Origin: Dehalococcoidia bacterium
GTDB lineage: Bacteria; Chloroflexota; Dehalococcoidia; Tepidiformales; Tepidiformaceae
Assembly (NCBI GenBank): GCA_020850615.1
Contig: JADZEI010000038.1
Location: forward strand, 177,456 to 241,455
Reading direction: 5' to 3'
Length of the DNA: 64,000 bases
In this document: piece by piece, positions 25,527-33,851 of the stretch
How the letters are laid out: each line of letters starts with the position of its first letter
How positions within the stretch are numbered: the first letter of the stretch is position 1
Translations under genes and position numbers: made by a program
Notes under the pieces: model-generated
Told to the model about the DNA's origin: nothing
Database searches by the model: none
Seen by the model: the letters and a program-made list of their open reading frames with translations, nothing else

Positions 25527-27212
25527 TCAGCTCGTGAGTTCGACCGACTCGAGCCGGGTCATGTACGGGTCGCCCGCCGGGCGGATCCAGTTCTTCACCT
25601 TGTCCGAAACCGCCCACTGCGAGTCCGACCAGGGCGCGCCGCCGAAGAGGAACTCGTCGTAGGCGTACTTGTAGACGTCTTGCGCGATCTTGATCTGCTC
25701 CTCGTTGTTGGTGGAGGCGACCATCTTCGCGATGTTGTCGTCGATGAACTGGTAGTTGTCGGTGGAGCCGAACGCCGAGCCGGTCTTGAAGTAGAGGACC
25801 AGGTTCACCCGGCCATCAGGGGAGAACGGCCAGCCCTGCACGCCCACGCCCTTGAGCGCACGGCTCGTGAAGGCTGCGAAATACGCGCCCGATTCCTGCT
25901 GCGAGATCTGCGGGTTGAGCCCGATCTCCTTCCACGACGCGGCCATCGCCTGCGCGACCTCGGGGATCAGCGGGTACGACGACGACGTGTAGGAGATCAC
26001 CGGGAAGGAGAAGCCCTGGAGGCCCGCTTCCTGGACCAGCTGCTTCGCCCGGTTGATGTCGTACTTGCGCGCCGGGAAGAGCTTCTCGTCGTAGCAGAGC
26101 GTCTTGGGCCAGAGCTGCACGTTCGGGGACGGCGTGCCCTGGCGGAGCAGGCCCTTGGTGATGCCCTCCTGGTCGATGGAGATGACGAGCGCTTCGCGGA
26201 GCCGCTTATCCGTCCACGGCGCCGTGCCTTCCTGCGCTTCGAAGAAGTTCAGCTTCAGCCACGCGGTCTGGGGGCCGGTGACGATCTTGATGTTCGGCTC
26301 GTTGCTGAGCTGGAGCGCCGTGGCGCCCGTGACGCCCTCGATGACGCTGGACTCGCCGGTCTTGAGCTGCGCGATGCGCGTCGTGAGCTCGGGCACCAGC
26401 TGGAAGCGGAGCGTCTTGGCGAAGGGGATGCGGTTCGGGTTCCAGTGCCCCTCGTGCGCCTCCATCTCCATGAACTGGCCCTTCTCGTTCTTCGTGATCT
26501 TGAACGGGCCGGTCCCCATGGAGTTCTCTTTGAACGCGTCCGCGCCCACCTTCTCGTAGTGCGCCTGCGATGACGTGTTCCAGAACGTGATCTCGCGCCC
26601 TTCGAACGCCGTGGGTGCCTTGAGCTTGATGACCAGCGTCGAGTCGTCCGTCGCGGTCACCGACTCGACCTGGCGGCCCAGCGCGGCCGCGCTCGGGTTC
26701 GGTGGCGTCCGGCCCATGTACCCCTGGAACGACCACGCCGAGTCCTGCGCCTTCACGGTGGTCCCGTCCCAGAACTTCACGTTCGGCCGCATCTTGAACG
26801 TCAGCTGCATCCGGTCCGGGGAGACCTCGAGCTTCTCGGCGAGGTCGAACTCCCGTTGTCCATCGTCTCCCGGGCGGAAGAACGACCCGAAGGCGTGAAG
26901 GTCCACCGGGCGGGCGAGACCGCCCGTCTGGAAGAACGGATCGCCCGACTGGTCCATCAACGAGGCGACCGAGACCCGGAGGGTGCCGGTAGGCGCGGGC
27001 CGCGTCGCCTGCGTCGCCGTGCCTGTTGCCGAAGCCGTGGTCGTCGCCGTCCCGGTTGGCGCCGTCGTGGCGTCGCCGTTCGTGTCATCGTCGTCGTCGC
27101 CGCAGCCGACGGCGGTAAACGCAGCTGCACCTGCGACCACGGCCCCGGACGACGCCACAAAGCGGCGGCGGCCGATCGTCTTGCGTAGCCAGTAGTTGTC
27201 CTTGCGTTCCAC
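25527..27212 (-). CDS. Orphan ABC substrate-binding lipoprotein, family 5
   Basis: A 561-residue binding protein, GTG 27212 after AGGAGGGA. The N terminus has a twin-arginine motif (GRRRFVAS) and lipobox (AVGC) followed by GDDDDDT and a long Thr/Ala/Pro linker, so it is a Tat lipoprotein. The SBP_bac_5 core begins near residue 75. No permease or ATPase gene is adjacent, so it must share the membrane parts of another importer, perhaps one of the two in this window. The promoter is TTGACC-N17-TATAGT (27264-27292, complement), flanked by two copies of the AACG-type operator. This suggests tight control together with the acyl-CoA genes. Confidence 0.93.
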   Translation of the reverse strand: MERKDNYWLRKTIGRRRFVASSGAVVAGAAAFTAVGCGDDDDDTNGDATTAPTGTATTTASATGTATQATRPAPTGTLRVSVASLMDQSGDPFFQTGGLARPVDLHAFGSFFRPGDDGQREFDLAEKLEVSPDRMQLTFKMRPNVKFWDGTTVKAQDSAWSFQGYMGRTPPNPSAAALGRQVESVTATDDSTLVIKLKAPTAFEGREITFWNTSSQAHYEKVGADAFKENSMGTGPFKITKNEKGQFMEMEAHEGHWNPNRIPFAKTLRFQLVPELTTRIAQLKTGESSVIEGVTGATALQLSNEPNIKIVTGPQTAWLKLNFFEAQEGTAPWTDKRLREALVISIDQEGITKGLLRQGTPSPNVQLWPKTLCYDEKLFPARKYDINRAKQLVQEAGLQGFSFPVISYTSSSYPLIPEVAQAMAASWKEIGLNPQISQQESGAYFAAFTSRALKGVGVQGWPFSPDGRVNLVLYFKTGSAFGSTDNYQFIDDNIAKMVASTNNEEQIKIAQDVYKYAYDEFLFGGAPWSDSQWAVSDKVKNWIRPAGDPYMTRLESVELTS

Positions 27213-27236
27213 GGGTTCCCTCCTGCGTGAACGTCT

Positions 27237-27254
27237 AACGTACGCTCGTTCGTT
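27237..27254. promoter_or_regulatory. Operator-like imperfect palindrome AACGTACGCTCGTTCGTT
   Basis: An 18-bp inverted repeat; 14 of 18 bases equal its own reverse complement. It shares the core ACG-N-ACG-CTCG-T with the sites at 33110 and 36389. It lies just downstream of the predicted transcription start of the binding-protein gene and 80 bases upstream of the divergent LLM monooxygenase. The form and length fit a TetR-family operator. Confidence 0.55.
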
Positions 27255-27263
27255 CCCACAGGG

Positions 27264-27300
27264 ACTATAAAAAGTGCGATGTAGGAGGTCAACGAGCGTT
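27264..27300 (-). promoter_or_regulatory. Sigma-70-type promoter with adjoining operator half (binding-protein gene)
   Basis: On the minus strand: AACGCTCGTT (27291-27300) runs into TTGACC (-35, 27287-27292), then 17 bases, then TATAGT (-10, 27264-27269). The operator overlaps the -35 box. The same design, operator then TTGA-type -35 then TATAGT, recurs upstream of the genes starting at 33047 and 36313. Confidence 0.65.
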
Positions 27301-27333
27301 CTATACCGGGCGGCGTGCTACCATCCCGCACCG

Positions 27334-28236
27334 ATGCGTCTCTCCGTCCTCGACCTCGTGCCAATCCCGTCCGGCAGCACGGCCGAACAGGCCTTCCGGA
27401 ACATGCTGGAACTCGCGCAGCTCGTCGAGCGGCTCGGGTACGGGCGGTTCTGGGTGGCGGAACACCACGGCGGCGAGCGGTTCGCCGCCTCCGCGCCCGA
27501 GGTGCTCATCCCGGCCGTGGCTGCTGTGACCGCGCGGATCCGCGTGGGCTCCGGCGCGGTGCTCACGCGCTACCACAGCCCGCTCAAGGTGGCCGAGCTG
27601 TTCTGCACGCTCAGCGCGCTCTACCCGGGCCGGGTGGACCTGGGTGTGGGCCGCGGGCGGGGTGCGACAGCCGGGCACGCGGAAGCGCTGCTCCCCTGGC
27701 GCGAGCCAGCTGAGTCAGCCACGTTCCTGCTCGAGCTGCTCGGGTTCCTGACCGGCTCGTTCCCCGAGGGGCACCCGTACGCGGGCATCCACGTCGCCCC
27801 GGCGCCCGCGGAGCTCCCCGACCCGTGGATCCTCGGTACCAGCGCCTGGAGCGCGGAGCGCGCGGCCGAGCTCGGGCTCCCGCTGGCGTACTCGGTGTTC
27901 CTCGCGCACGACGACCCGAAGGCCGCATTCGAGACGTACAAGCGGAACTACAACCGCGAGGGCGTGTTCCCGGAGCCGTACGCGATCATCGCGGTCGATG
28001 CGGTCTGTGGGGACTCGACCGAACAGGCGCGCGAGCTGGCCTTCGAACCGGGGGACGAGCCGGGCATCGCCGGATGGAGCGGCCCGGTCCTCGGCACGCC
28101 CGCCGGGGTCGCGGAGGAGCTGCGCGCGCTCGCGGAGCGGCTCGGCGCGGACGAGGTCATGGTCTCGACGCTGATCGACGACCACGCCGCGCGCCTTCGT
28201 TCGTACGAACTGCTCGCGGCGGAGCTCCTGGCGTAG
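27334..28236 (+). CDS. LLM-class flavin-dependent oxidoreductase (luciferase-like)
   Basis: A 300-residue TIM-barrel monooxygenase starting at ATG 27334; no clear ribosome binding site precedes it. Family signatures are RLGYGRFWVAEHHGGERFA (residues about 36-54), the strand with RIRVGSGAVLTRYHSPLKVAE, and RVDLGVGRGRG (about 100-110). This is the MsnO8/alkanal-monooxygenase-like branch, using reduced flavin (FMNH2) or F420. Substrates include aldehydes, sulfonates and ketone-derived compounds. It is divergent from the orphan binding protein and may share its operator region. Confidence 0.92.
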   Translation: MRLSVLDLVPIPSGSTAEQAFRNMLELAQLVERLGYGRFWVAEHHGGERFAASAPEVLIPAVAAVTARIRVGSGAVLTRYHSPLKVAELFCTLSALYPGRVDLGVGRGRGATAGHAEALLPWREPAESATFLLELLGFLTGSFPEGHPYAGIHVAPAPAELPDPWILGTSAWSAERAAELGLPLAYSVFLAHDDPKAAFETYKRNYNREGVFPEPYAIIAVDAVCGDSTEQARELAFEPGDEPGIAGWSGPVLGTPAGVAEELRALAERLGADEVMVSTLIDDHAARLRSYELLAAELLA

Positions 28237-28239
28237 CAA

Positions 28240-28263
28240 AGGCGCCGGGTTCCCCCGGCGCCT
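28240..28263. terminator. Bidirectional terminator hairpin
   Basis: Perfect 10-bp stem AGGCGCCGGG/CCCGGCGCCT with a TTCC loop, between the convergent LLM monooxygenase and acyl-CoA dehydrogenase genes. Confidence 0.78.
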
Positions 28264-28287
28264 CTGAAGGTGGTGCGAACTGGCCGG

Positions 28288-29457
28288 TTAGCCGCGCGGC
28301 AGGCTGAGCCCGCGCGTGGCGATGATGTTGCGCTGGATCTCGCTCGTGCCGCCGGCGATGGTGCTGCCGAGCGTGCCCAGGTACGAACCCGGCATGGCGC
28401 CGCCGAGTGGGGCCCGGCCGCCGGCCAGGACCATGCCATACGGCCCGACGATGTGCATCGCCGTGCGGGCGACGCGCTGCTCCAGCTCCGACGAGAACAC
28501 CTTCGAGATGGACGCCTCGGCGTTCGGGACGAGCCCCTGCGCCTGCATCGAGGCGACGCGGTAGCTGAGCAGGCGGGCGGTGGCCGCCTCGATCCAGCGG
28601 TCCGCGATCTCCGTCTTCATCGCCTCGGTGTAGGTGACCGTGCCGTCGTTGCGGTGCTCGTTGATGTAGCGGATGTACCGTTCGAGGCGCTTGCGCACGC
28701 CAACGGCCGCACCCACGGCGCTCCGTTCGAAGTCGAGCGTGGTGGTGCTGATGTACCAGCCGCGGTTCACCTCGCCGACGACGTTCTTCGCGGGCACGCG
28801 GACGTCTTCGAAGAACGTCTCGTTGAAGCCGAGCTTGCCGCTGACGTTGACGAGCGGGCGGACCGACACGCCGGGCGTCTTCATGTCGAGGAGGAACATC
28901 GTGATCCCGCGGTGCTTCGGGGCGGCGGGGTCCGTGCGGGCGAGCATGAAGATCCAGTCGGCGAGGTGGGCGTACGAGGTCCAGATCTTCTGGCCGTTGA
29001 TGACCCAGTCATCGCCGTCGCGGACCGCGCGGGTCTGGAGGCCGGCGAGGTCGGACCCCGCCTCAGGCTCGCTGAAGCCCTGGCACCACTGAATGTCGCC
29101 TTCGAGGATCTTCGGCAGGTGCTCGGCGCGCTGCTCTTCGCTGCCGTGCACGATGAGCGTGGGCCCGACGAGGAGGACGCCGGTGTCGAAGACGCTGGTG
29201 ACCTCGGCCTCGGCGAACTCCTCGTTCATGATGAACTGCTCCATCACGCCGAGGCTGGCGCCGCCGTACTCCTTCGGCCAGGCGGGCGCGATCCAGCCGC
29301 GCGTGGCCAGGCGCTTGCGCCAGGGGACGAGCTGCGGGTTATCCCGCCAGGTGCCCTCGCCGATATCACCGCGGGGGACGTACTGGTCCTCGTCCTTCAG
29401 GAACTGCCGGATCTCCTGGCGCCAGGCGAGCTGCCCGGCATCGTCGCGAAAGTCCAT
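28288..29457 (-). CDS. Acyl-CoA dehydrogenase
   Basis: A 389-residue FAD flavoprotein of the acyl-CoA dehydrogenase family. The N-terminal helical domain, the middle-barrel signatures WCQGFSEPEAGSDLAGL (residues about 124-140) and WVINGQKIWTSYAHLAD, and the C-terminal helical domain ending IAGGTSEIQRNIIATRGLSLPRG are all intact. GGTSEIQRN is the typical FAD/tetramer end motif. The usual catalytic Glu position cannot be fixed without alignment. It introduces the alpha-beta double bond in acyl-CoA thioesters. It follows an enoyl-CoA hydratase gene by 36 bases, so the two probably act in sequence. Confidence 0.94.
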   Translation of the reverse strand: MDFRDDAGQLAWRQEIRQFLKDEDQYVPRGDIGEGTWRDNPQLVPWRKRLATRGWIAPAWPKEYGGASLGVMEQFIMNEEFAEAEVTSVFDTGVLLVGPTLIVHGSEEQRAEHLPKILEGDIQWCQGFSEPEAGSDLAGLQTRAVRDGDDWVINGQKIWTSYAHLADWIFMLARTDPAAPKHRGITMFLLDMKTPGVSVRPLVNVSGKLGFNETFFEDVRVPAKNVVGEVNRGWYISTTTLDFERSAVGAAVGVRKRLERYIRYINEHRNDGTVTYTEAMKTEIADRWIEAATARLLSYRVASMQAQGLVPNAEASISKVFSSELEQRVARTAMHIVGPYGMVLAGGRAPLGGAMPGSYLGTLGSTIAGGTSEIQRNIIATRGLSLPRG

Positions 29458-29493
29458 CGATTACCTCGTCGTGCTGGTTGGGCGGGCGGCCGG

Positions 29494-30318
29494 CTAGCGG
29501 TCGCCCCAGGTGCCCATGCGGCTGGTGAAACTCGGTTCGCGCCGTTCGCGGAAGGCGGCCCCGCCTTCGACGCGGTCCGGGTCGCGGACCGAGATGGCCT
29601 CGTAGGTCAGGCCCGCTTCGAGCGTGAGCTCGATCGACTGGCGCAGGTGGCGCTGGACCGTGGCCTTGGTCGCGCGCATCGCGTAGGTGGGCATGCGCAG
29701 GAACTGGCGGGCATGTTCGAGCGTCTTCTCGTAGAGCTGGTCGTCGTCGTAGCAGTAGCTCGCGAGGCCGACCTCCACGGCACGTTCGCCGTAGATGTGC
29801 GTGCCGAGCATGAGGTACTCCTTCGCCTTGTTGAGCCCGCAGAGCAGCGGCCAGATGGTCGCGCCGCCGTCGCCGGCGACGAGGCCCACGTTCACGTGGC
29901 TGTCGGCGATGCGCGCGGACTTCGCCATGATGACGACATCGCAGAGCAGCGCGATCGTGGCGCCGAGGCCCATTGCCGGGCCGTTCACCATGGAGATGAT
30001 CGGCTTCTCCAGGTCCATCAGCCCGCGGACGATTTCCTCGGCTTCGCGCCAGCGGATCTCCGAGGCGGGCGCGCGGCCGGGCGGGACGTCCTCGGCGGTC
30101 TGCTTCTGGTCGCCGCCGGCGCAGAACGCGCGGCCGGCGCCGGTGAGGATGGCGACCTTGACGGCGTCGTCTTCCTGGAGGTCGCGGGCGAGCCAGGAGA
30201 GCTCGCGGTGCATCCAGGGGTTCACGGCGTTGAGCCGTTCGGGCCGGTTGAGCCGGCAAATGCGGATGCCGCCCGGCAGGTCTTCGAACTCGATCGTCCT
30301 GTACTGGTCCCAGCGCAT
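29494..30318 (-). CDS. Enoyl-CoA hydratase/isomerase family protein
   Basis: A 274-residue crotonase-fold enzyme. Motifs: LNRPERLNAVNPWMH (residues about 23-37), the oxyanion-hole loop GAGRAFCAGGDQKQ (about 59-72) and NGPAMGLGATIALLCDVVI (about 106-124). The second catalytic acidic position is in HVNVGLVAGDGGATIWP; the Gly-Asp-Gly order suggests a variant hydratase, decarboxylase or isomerase. It is the first gene of a two-gene unit with the acyl-CoA dehydrogenase, behind a TTGGAC-N18-TACGAT promoter. Confidence 0.92.
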   Translation of the reverse strand: MRWDQYRTIEFEDLPGGIRICRLNRPERLNAVNPWMHRELSWLARDLQEDDAVKVAILTGAGRAFCAGGDQKQTAEDVPPGRAPASEIRWREAEEIVRGLMDLEKPIISMVNGPAMGLGATIALLCDVVIMAKSARIADSHVNVGLVAGDGGATIWPLLCGLNKAKEYLMLGTHIYGERAVEVGLASYCYDDDQLYEKTLEHARQFLRMPTYAMRATKATVQRHLRQSIELTLEAGLTYEAISVRDPDRVEGGAAFRERREPSFTSRMGTWGDR

Positions 30319-30374
30319 TGTTCTCTGCCCCTTTGTCTCCCGCCCGGCCCGTATGGACGGGTCACGCGGAGTGA

Positions 30375-30404
30375 ATCGTACGTCTGCCTATTCGGGCCGT
30401 CCAA
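30375..30404 (-). promoter_or_regulatory. Predicted promoter of the enoyl-CoA hydratase unit
   Basis: On the minus strand TTGGAC (30399-30404), 18-base spacer, TACGAT (30375-30380), about 57 bases upstream of the hydratase start. The spacing and hexamers suit a housekeeping sigma factor. Confidence 0.4.
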
Positions 30405-30464
30405 CCATAACGCGGTACAAACACGTCGCGGGACGGCGCTGCTTTGTGCGGCTAACCGGTGCCA

Positions 30465-30487
30465 TTCGCAGCATCGTTAGCTGCGAA
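30465..30487 (-). terminator. Stem-loop after the CaiB/BaiF fusion gene
   Basis: Perfect 8-bp arms TTCGCAGC/GCTGCGAA with a 7-base loop, 35 bases past the stop of the CoA-transferase gene at 30522. It is A+T-richer than the other terminators here and lacks a T-run. Confidence 0.45.
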
Positions 30488-30521
30488 CAAACGAACCTTC
30501 TTCGGTAACGAATGGCGTCGA

Positions 30522-33047
30522 TCACGGGATACTCTCGTCGAACTCGGTAGCGATGTGACCTGCGGCCTGGAGCGACGCCCACTCCTCGTCCGAAACCTGG
30601 AGCAGCTCGCGGTACACGTACTCGTTGTGCTCCCCGAGCGTCGCGGGGTCCTGGTAGAACTGGAGCGGCGTGTCGCTGTAGTCGTACAGCGGACCGATGA
30701 AGTCGTAGGTCTTGCCGTTGTCGATCCGCTGCGGGCGAAGGAAGCCGCGGGCGCGGAGGTGCGGCTCGTCCAGCATGCGCGACGCTTCGAGTACCGGCGC
30801 GGCGGAGACGCCGTGTCCCTGGAGCAGGTGGAACAGTTCGTAGTCGTCCCTGGCGCGGGTCCATTCGGCGATGCGGGCGTCGATCTCCTGGCAATGGTCG
30901 CGGCGGCCGTCGTTGGTCGCGAAGCGCGGGTCGTCCGCCCATTCCGGGCTTCCCATCGCGGCCGCGAGCGCGCGCCACTCCTCGTCGGTCTGCACGTGGA
31001 TCGCGACCCAGTGGTCGCCGCCGTCGGCGGGAGTGCCGGGCGAGGCGGCAGGGTAGACGCCGCAGGGGTAGCGCTCGTGGATGTCGCGGTTGCCGATCGC
31101 CCCCGGGACGCAGCCGTTGAGGGCGTAATCGAGCTGGTGGTGGGCCGTCAGCGGGACCACGCCCTCCATCTGGCTCACTTCGACCATCTGGCCGCGGCGG
31201 GTGCGCTGGCGGTGGCGCAGCGCGACGAGCGTCGCGTTCGCGAGGTTCATCCCGGCGACCCAGTCGCCCGTGAAGATGATGTTGTTGGCCGAGGGGTCGT
31301 GGTCTTCGTAGCCGCGAGCCACGGTGTGCCCGCCGGCGGCCTCGACGTGCCAGCCGAGCGCGCGCGCCTTGGCGTACGGCCCTTCGAGCGCGAACGCGGG
31401 CAGCCGGACGAAGATGATGTTCGGGTTCGCCTCGCGCAACCACTCGTAGGTGATGCCGAGCTTGGGCAGGAGCTCGACCGCGTTGTTCTCGGTCACCACG
31501 TCGGCCATGGCCACGAGGCGCTTGAGGATGTCGAGCCCCTGGGGCGTGCGGTAGTCGACCGTCACGCTCTTCTTGTTGCGGTACATCGTCACGTGGGTGG
31601 CCCAGTAGTTCCACGGCCGGGGCCCGAGCTCGCCGTCAGGGTAGGCGCTGAGCGTGACCGGGTCCTCGGACGGCCGGCGGCGCATGCTTCGGGTCATCGG
31701 CTGCATCACGAACGGGTTCTCGACCTTGATGACCTCGGCGCCGAGGTCGCCCAGCAGGAGCGTCCCGTACGTCCCGGCGATGACGACCGTGAGGTCGACG
31801 ATGCGCACACCGGAGAGCGGGAGCTGCCCCGTTGCGGGAGCTGCGGGCGGCGGCGGTGCAGGTTCACTCGCCGGAGCTTCCGCCAGCACCTCGGCGGTGT
31901 GTTCGCCGAGCAGCGGGGCCGGCCGCCGGATCGTGGCGCCGCCCTCCATCATGAACTGCCGCCCGGGGATGTCGAACGTGCCCAGCACCGGGTGTTCGAC
32001 GGTCGCCCAGAAGCCGCGGGCACGCAGCACCGGGTCGTGGTGGAGGTCCTTCGCGTCGAATAGGGGGCCGCAGAGCACGCCCGCCCGGATCCCCGCGGCC
32101 CAGATCTCCGCCTTGGTCCGTTCGAGGCACCAGGGGAGGAAGTGGCTGTTCCAGCGCTCGACGACCTCGGGGTCGGCGACCTTTGTCGGGTCGTTGAAGT
32201 CGGGGTCGGCGAGCCAGGCAGGGTTGTCCATCATCGCGGCAACGCGCTCGGGGCGCTGGCTGGCGGAGGTGAACTCGACGTACCCATCCGCGCAGGGGTA
32301 GATGCCGGAGGGCATCCCGCGGGCGTTGAGGAAGCCCCGCAGCGGCGTCTTCGTCTTCGTGAACTGGTAGGTGATCATCGACTGCTGCCGGCGGTCGCCG
32401 CTGGCGAAGTGCATCTCCGAGAGCGACGCGTCGACGCGCTGGCCGTGCCCGATGCGGTCGCGGGCGAAGATGGCGCCGAGCATGCCCGAAACCAGCGCGA
32501 CGCCGCACTCGATCAGCGCCGCGGTCCCGGCCATCTTCACCGGCTCGCGCTCCTGGATGCCCATGGGGTAGAGCGAGCCGGCGAAGCCCCAGAGGGTGAG
32601 CTCGGTGAGCCGGTAGTCGCGATACGGGCCCGACTGGCCGAAGTCGGAGATCGATACGAGCGACGCGCGCGGGTTGATGGCGCGCACCCACTCCCACGTC
32701 ACGCCCAGCTCGGCGGCGCGCCCGGGCCCGAAGCTCTCGACCACAAGGTCGGCGCGGCGCACCAGCTGCGCGAGTTGCTCCCGCGCGGCCGCGGTCTCGA
32801 GGTCCAGGACCACGGACCGCTTGTTGGTGTTGAGGTAAGCGAAGATGCCGCTCTTCTCGGGGTGCGGGTCGTCGCCGGCGAAGGGCGGCCACGTGCGGGC
32901 GATGTCTCCGCCCGGTGGTTCGACCTTAATCACGTCGGCGCCGCAGTCCGCGAGGACGCGGGTGGCGTAGGGGCCGGCGATGCCGGTGGAGAGGTCGATG
33001 ACGGTCAGGTCGTCGAGCGCGTGCACGGTCACCTCGGCGGCAAACAT
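30522..33047 (-). CDS. Tandem CaiB/BaiF family CoA-transferase fusion
   Basis: An 841-residue protein (ATG 33047; a GTG at 33071 is also possible) made of two complete class III CoA-transferase domains. Domain one spans residues about 8-395, opening with LTVIDLSTGIAGPYATRVLADCGADVIKVEPP (read in parts) and containing VVESFGPG. Domain two spans about 415-840, with VRIVDLTVVIAGTYGTLLLGDLGAEVIKVENP and VVTENNAVELLPKLG. A Pro/Ala-rich linker joins them (residues about 395-412). The expected catalytic Asp lies in the GDWVAGMNLAN segment of domain two, while domain one has PVKMAGTAALIECG at the matching place and may lack it. Normal enzymes are 400-residue homodimers. These enzymes move CoA between carboxylic acids. 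Confidence 0.92.
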   Translation of the reverse strand: MFAAEVTVHALDDLTVIDLSTGIAGPYATRVLADCGADVIKVEPPGGDIARTWPPFAGDDPHPEKSGIFAYLNTNKRSVVLDLETAAAREQLAQLVRRADLVVESFGPGRAAELGVTWEWVRAINPRASLVSISDFGQSGPYRDYRLTELTLWGFAGSLYPMGIQEREPVKMAGTAALIECGVALVSGMLGAIFARDRIGHGQRVDASLSEMHFASGDRRQQSMITYQFTKTKTPLRGFLNARGMPSGIYPCADGYVEFTSASQRPERVAAMMDNPAWLADPDFNDPTKVADPEVVERWNSHFLPWCLERTKAEIWAAGIRAGVLCGPLFDAKDLHHDPVLRARGFWATVEHPVLGTFDIPGRQFMMEGGATIRRPAPLLGEHTAEVLAEAPASEPAPPPPAAPATGQLPLSGVRIVDLTVVIAGTYGTLLLGDLGAEVIKVENPFVMQPMTRSMRRRPSEDPVTLSAYPDGELGPRPWNYWATHVTMYRNKKSVTVDYRTPQGLDILKRLVAMADVVTENNAVELLPKLGITYEWLREANPNIIFVRLPAFALEGPYAKARALGWHVEAAGGHTVARGYEDHDPSANNIIFTGDWVAGMNLANATLVALRHRQRTRRGQMVEVSQMEGVVPLTAHHQLDYALNGCVPGAIGNRDIHERYPCGVYPAASPGTPADGGDHWVAIHVQTDEEWRALAAAMGSPEWADDPRFATNDGRRDHCQEIDARIAEWTRARDDYELFHLLQGHGVSAAPVLEASRMLDEPHLRARGFLRPQRIDNGKTYDFIGPLYDYSDTPLQFYQDPATLGEHNEYVYRELLQVSDEEWASLQAAGHIATEFDESIP

Positions 33048-33082
33048 GGGCGCATCCCGGCTGGGGGACACCGCGAAAGCCG

Positions 33083-33127
33083 ACTATACAGGCGTGGCCG
33101 GGCCAATCAAACGAACGCTCGTACGAC
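33083..33127 (-). promoter_or_regulatory. Promoter with AACGAACGCTCGTACG operator (CoA-transferase fusion)
   Basis: The operator AACGAACGCTCGTACGAC occupies 33110-33127. On the minus strand it abuts TTGATT (-35, 33105-33110), followed after 16 bases by TATAGT (-10, 33083-33088), 36 bases from the start codon. The operator is nearly identical to the one at 36389. Confidence 0.65.
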
Positions 33128-33128
33128 G

Positions 33129-33851
33129 CTAGTCGAACCCCTCGCCATAGAGCGAGTACCGCTCGACCGAGACGCCGAGGCTGTGGAGGCGGACGAGGTT
33201 GAAGCTGCGCGCAAGGTCCGGGCTGCCGGAGTAGTAGGCCGCTTTCGATTCGCCCTCGACCTTGCAATTCCGGTCCCAGTGGCCGAGCGCGACATAATCC
33301 GCATCAGCGGCGTCGAGCTGCTCCGGCGTAATCAGCCACGACCGCATGCGGTCCTCGCGCGATTCGACCCAGTGGCCGTGGGCCGTGACAACCTGCCAGC
33401 GCGTCTTCCGCTCGGGTACGTCCATGAGCGGCGACATGTTCGCGTACTCGGAATGCGGGCGGCCCCAGATGGTGAGGTCGAGGCCGTGATAGACCGCGTC
33501 TTCGCCGTCGGTCACGCCGAGCACACGGACGTTCGGGGCATCGGCGATGCCGCCGCGCCGGTACACCGACTTCGCCTCCAGGCAGTCGTGGTTCCCGGGG
33601 AGGATGAGCACCTCCATCGGCGCGTCGCCGAAGGTGCGCGTCACGAGGTCGAGCTCCTCCAGGGAGACGCGGTTGTGGTCGAAGATGTCGCCGGCGAGGA
33701 GGAGCAGGTCGACCTGGGCGGCGCGGGCCGCGTGCATGATGTGGTCGAGCCGTTCGTAGTCGCGGCGGAGCTCGGCGCCGAGGTGCAGGTCCGAGCTGTG
33801 GGCGATGCGGATCTCCGCGGGGTGCTGGTGTCCGTTGCCATCCATCCCCAT
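33129..33851 (-). CDS. Calcineurin-like metallophosphoesterase
   Basis: A 240-residue protein whose ATG shares one base with the stop of the upstream SDR (TGATG), indicating coupled translation. The five metallophosphoesterase motifs are readable: SDLHLG (residues about 19-24), AGDIFDH (about 54-60), PGNHDC (about 86-91), VTAHGHWV and ALGHWDRN. The two-metal site is therefore intact. It resembles SbcD/Mre11-like or YfcE-like phosphoesterases without the extra domains of SbcD. Substrate unknown; coupling to a dehydrogenase is unusual. Confidence 0.9.
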   Translation of the reverse strand: MGMDGNGHQHPAEIRIAHSSDLHLGAELRRDYERLDHIMHAARAAQVDLLLLAGDIFDHNRVSLEELDLVTRTFGDAPMEVLILPGNHDCLEAKSVYRRGGIADAPNVRVLGVTDGEDAVYHGLDLTIWGRPHSEYANMSPLMDVPERKTRWQVVTAHGHWVESREDRMRSWLITPEQLDAADADYVALGHWDRNCKVEGESKAAYYSGSPDLARSFNLVRLHSLGVSVERYSLYGEGFD

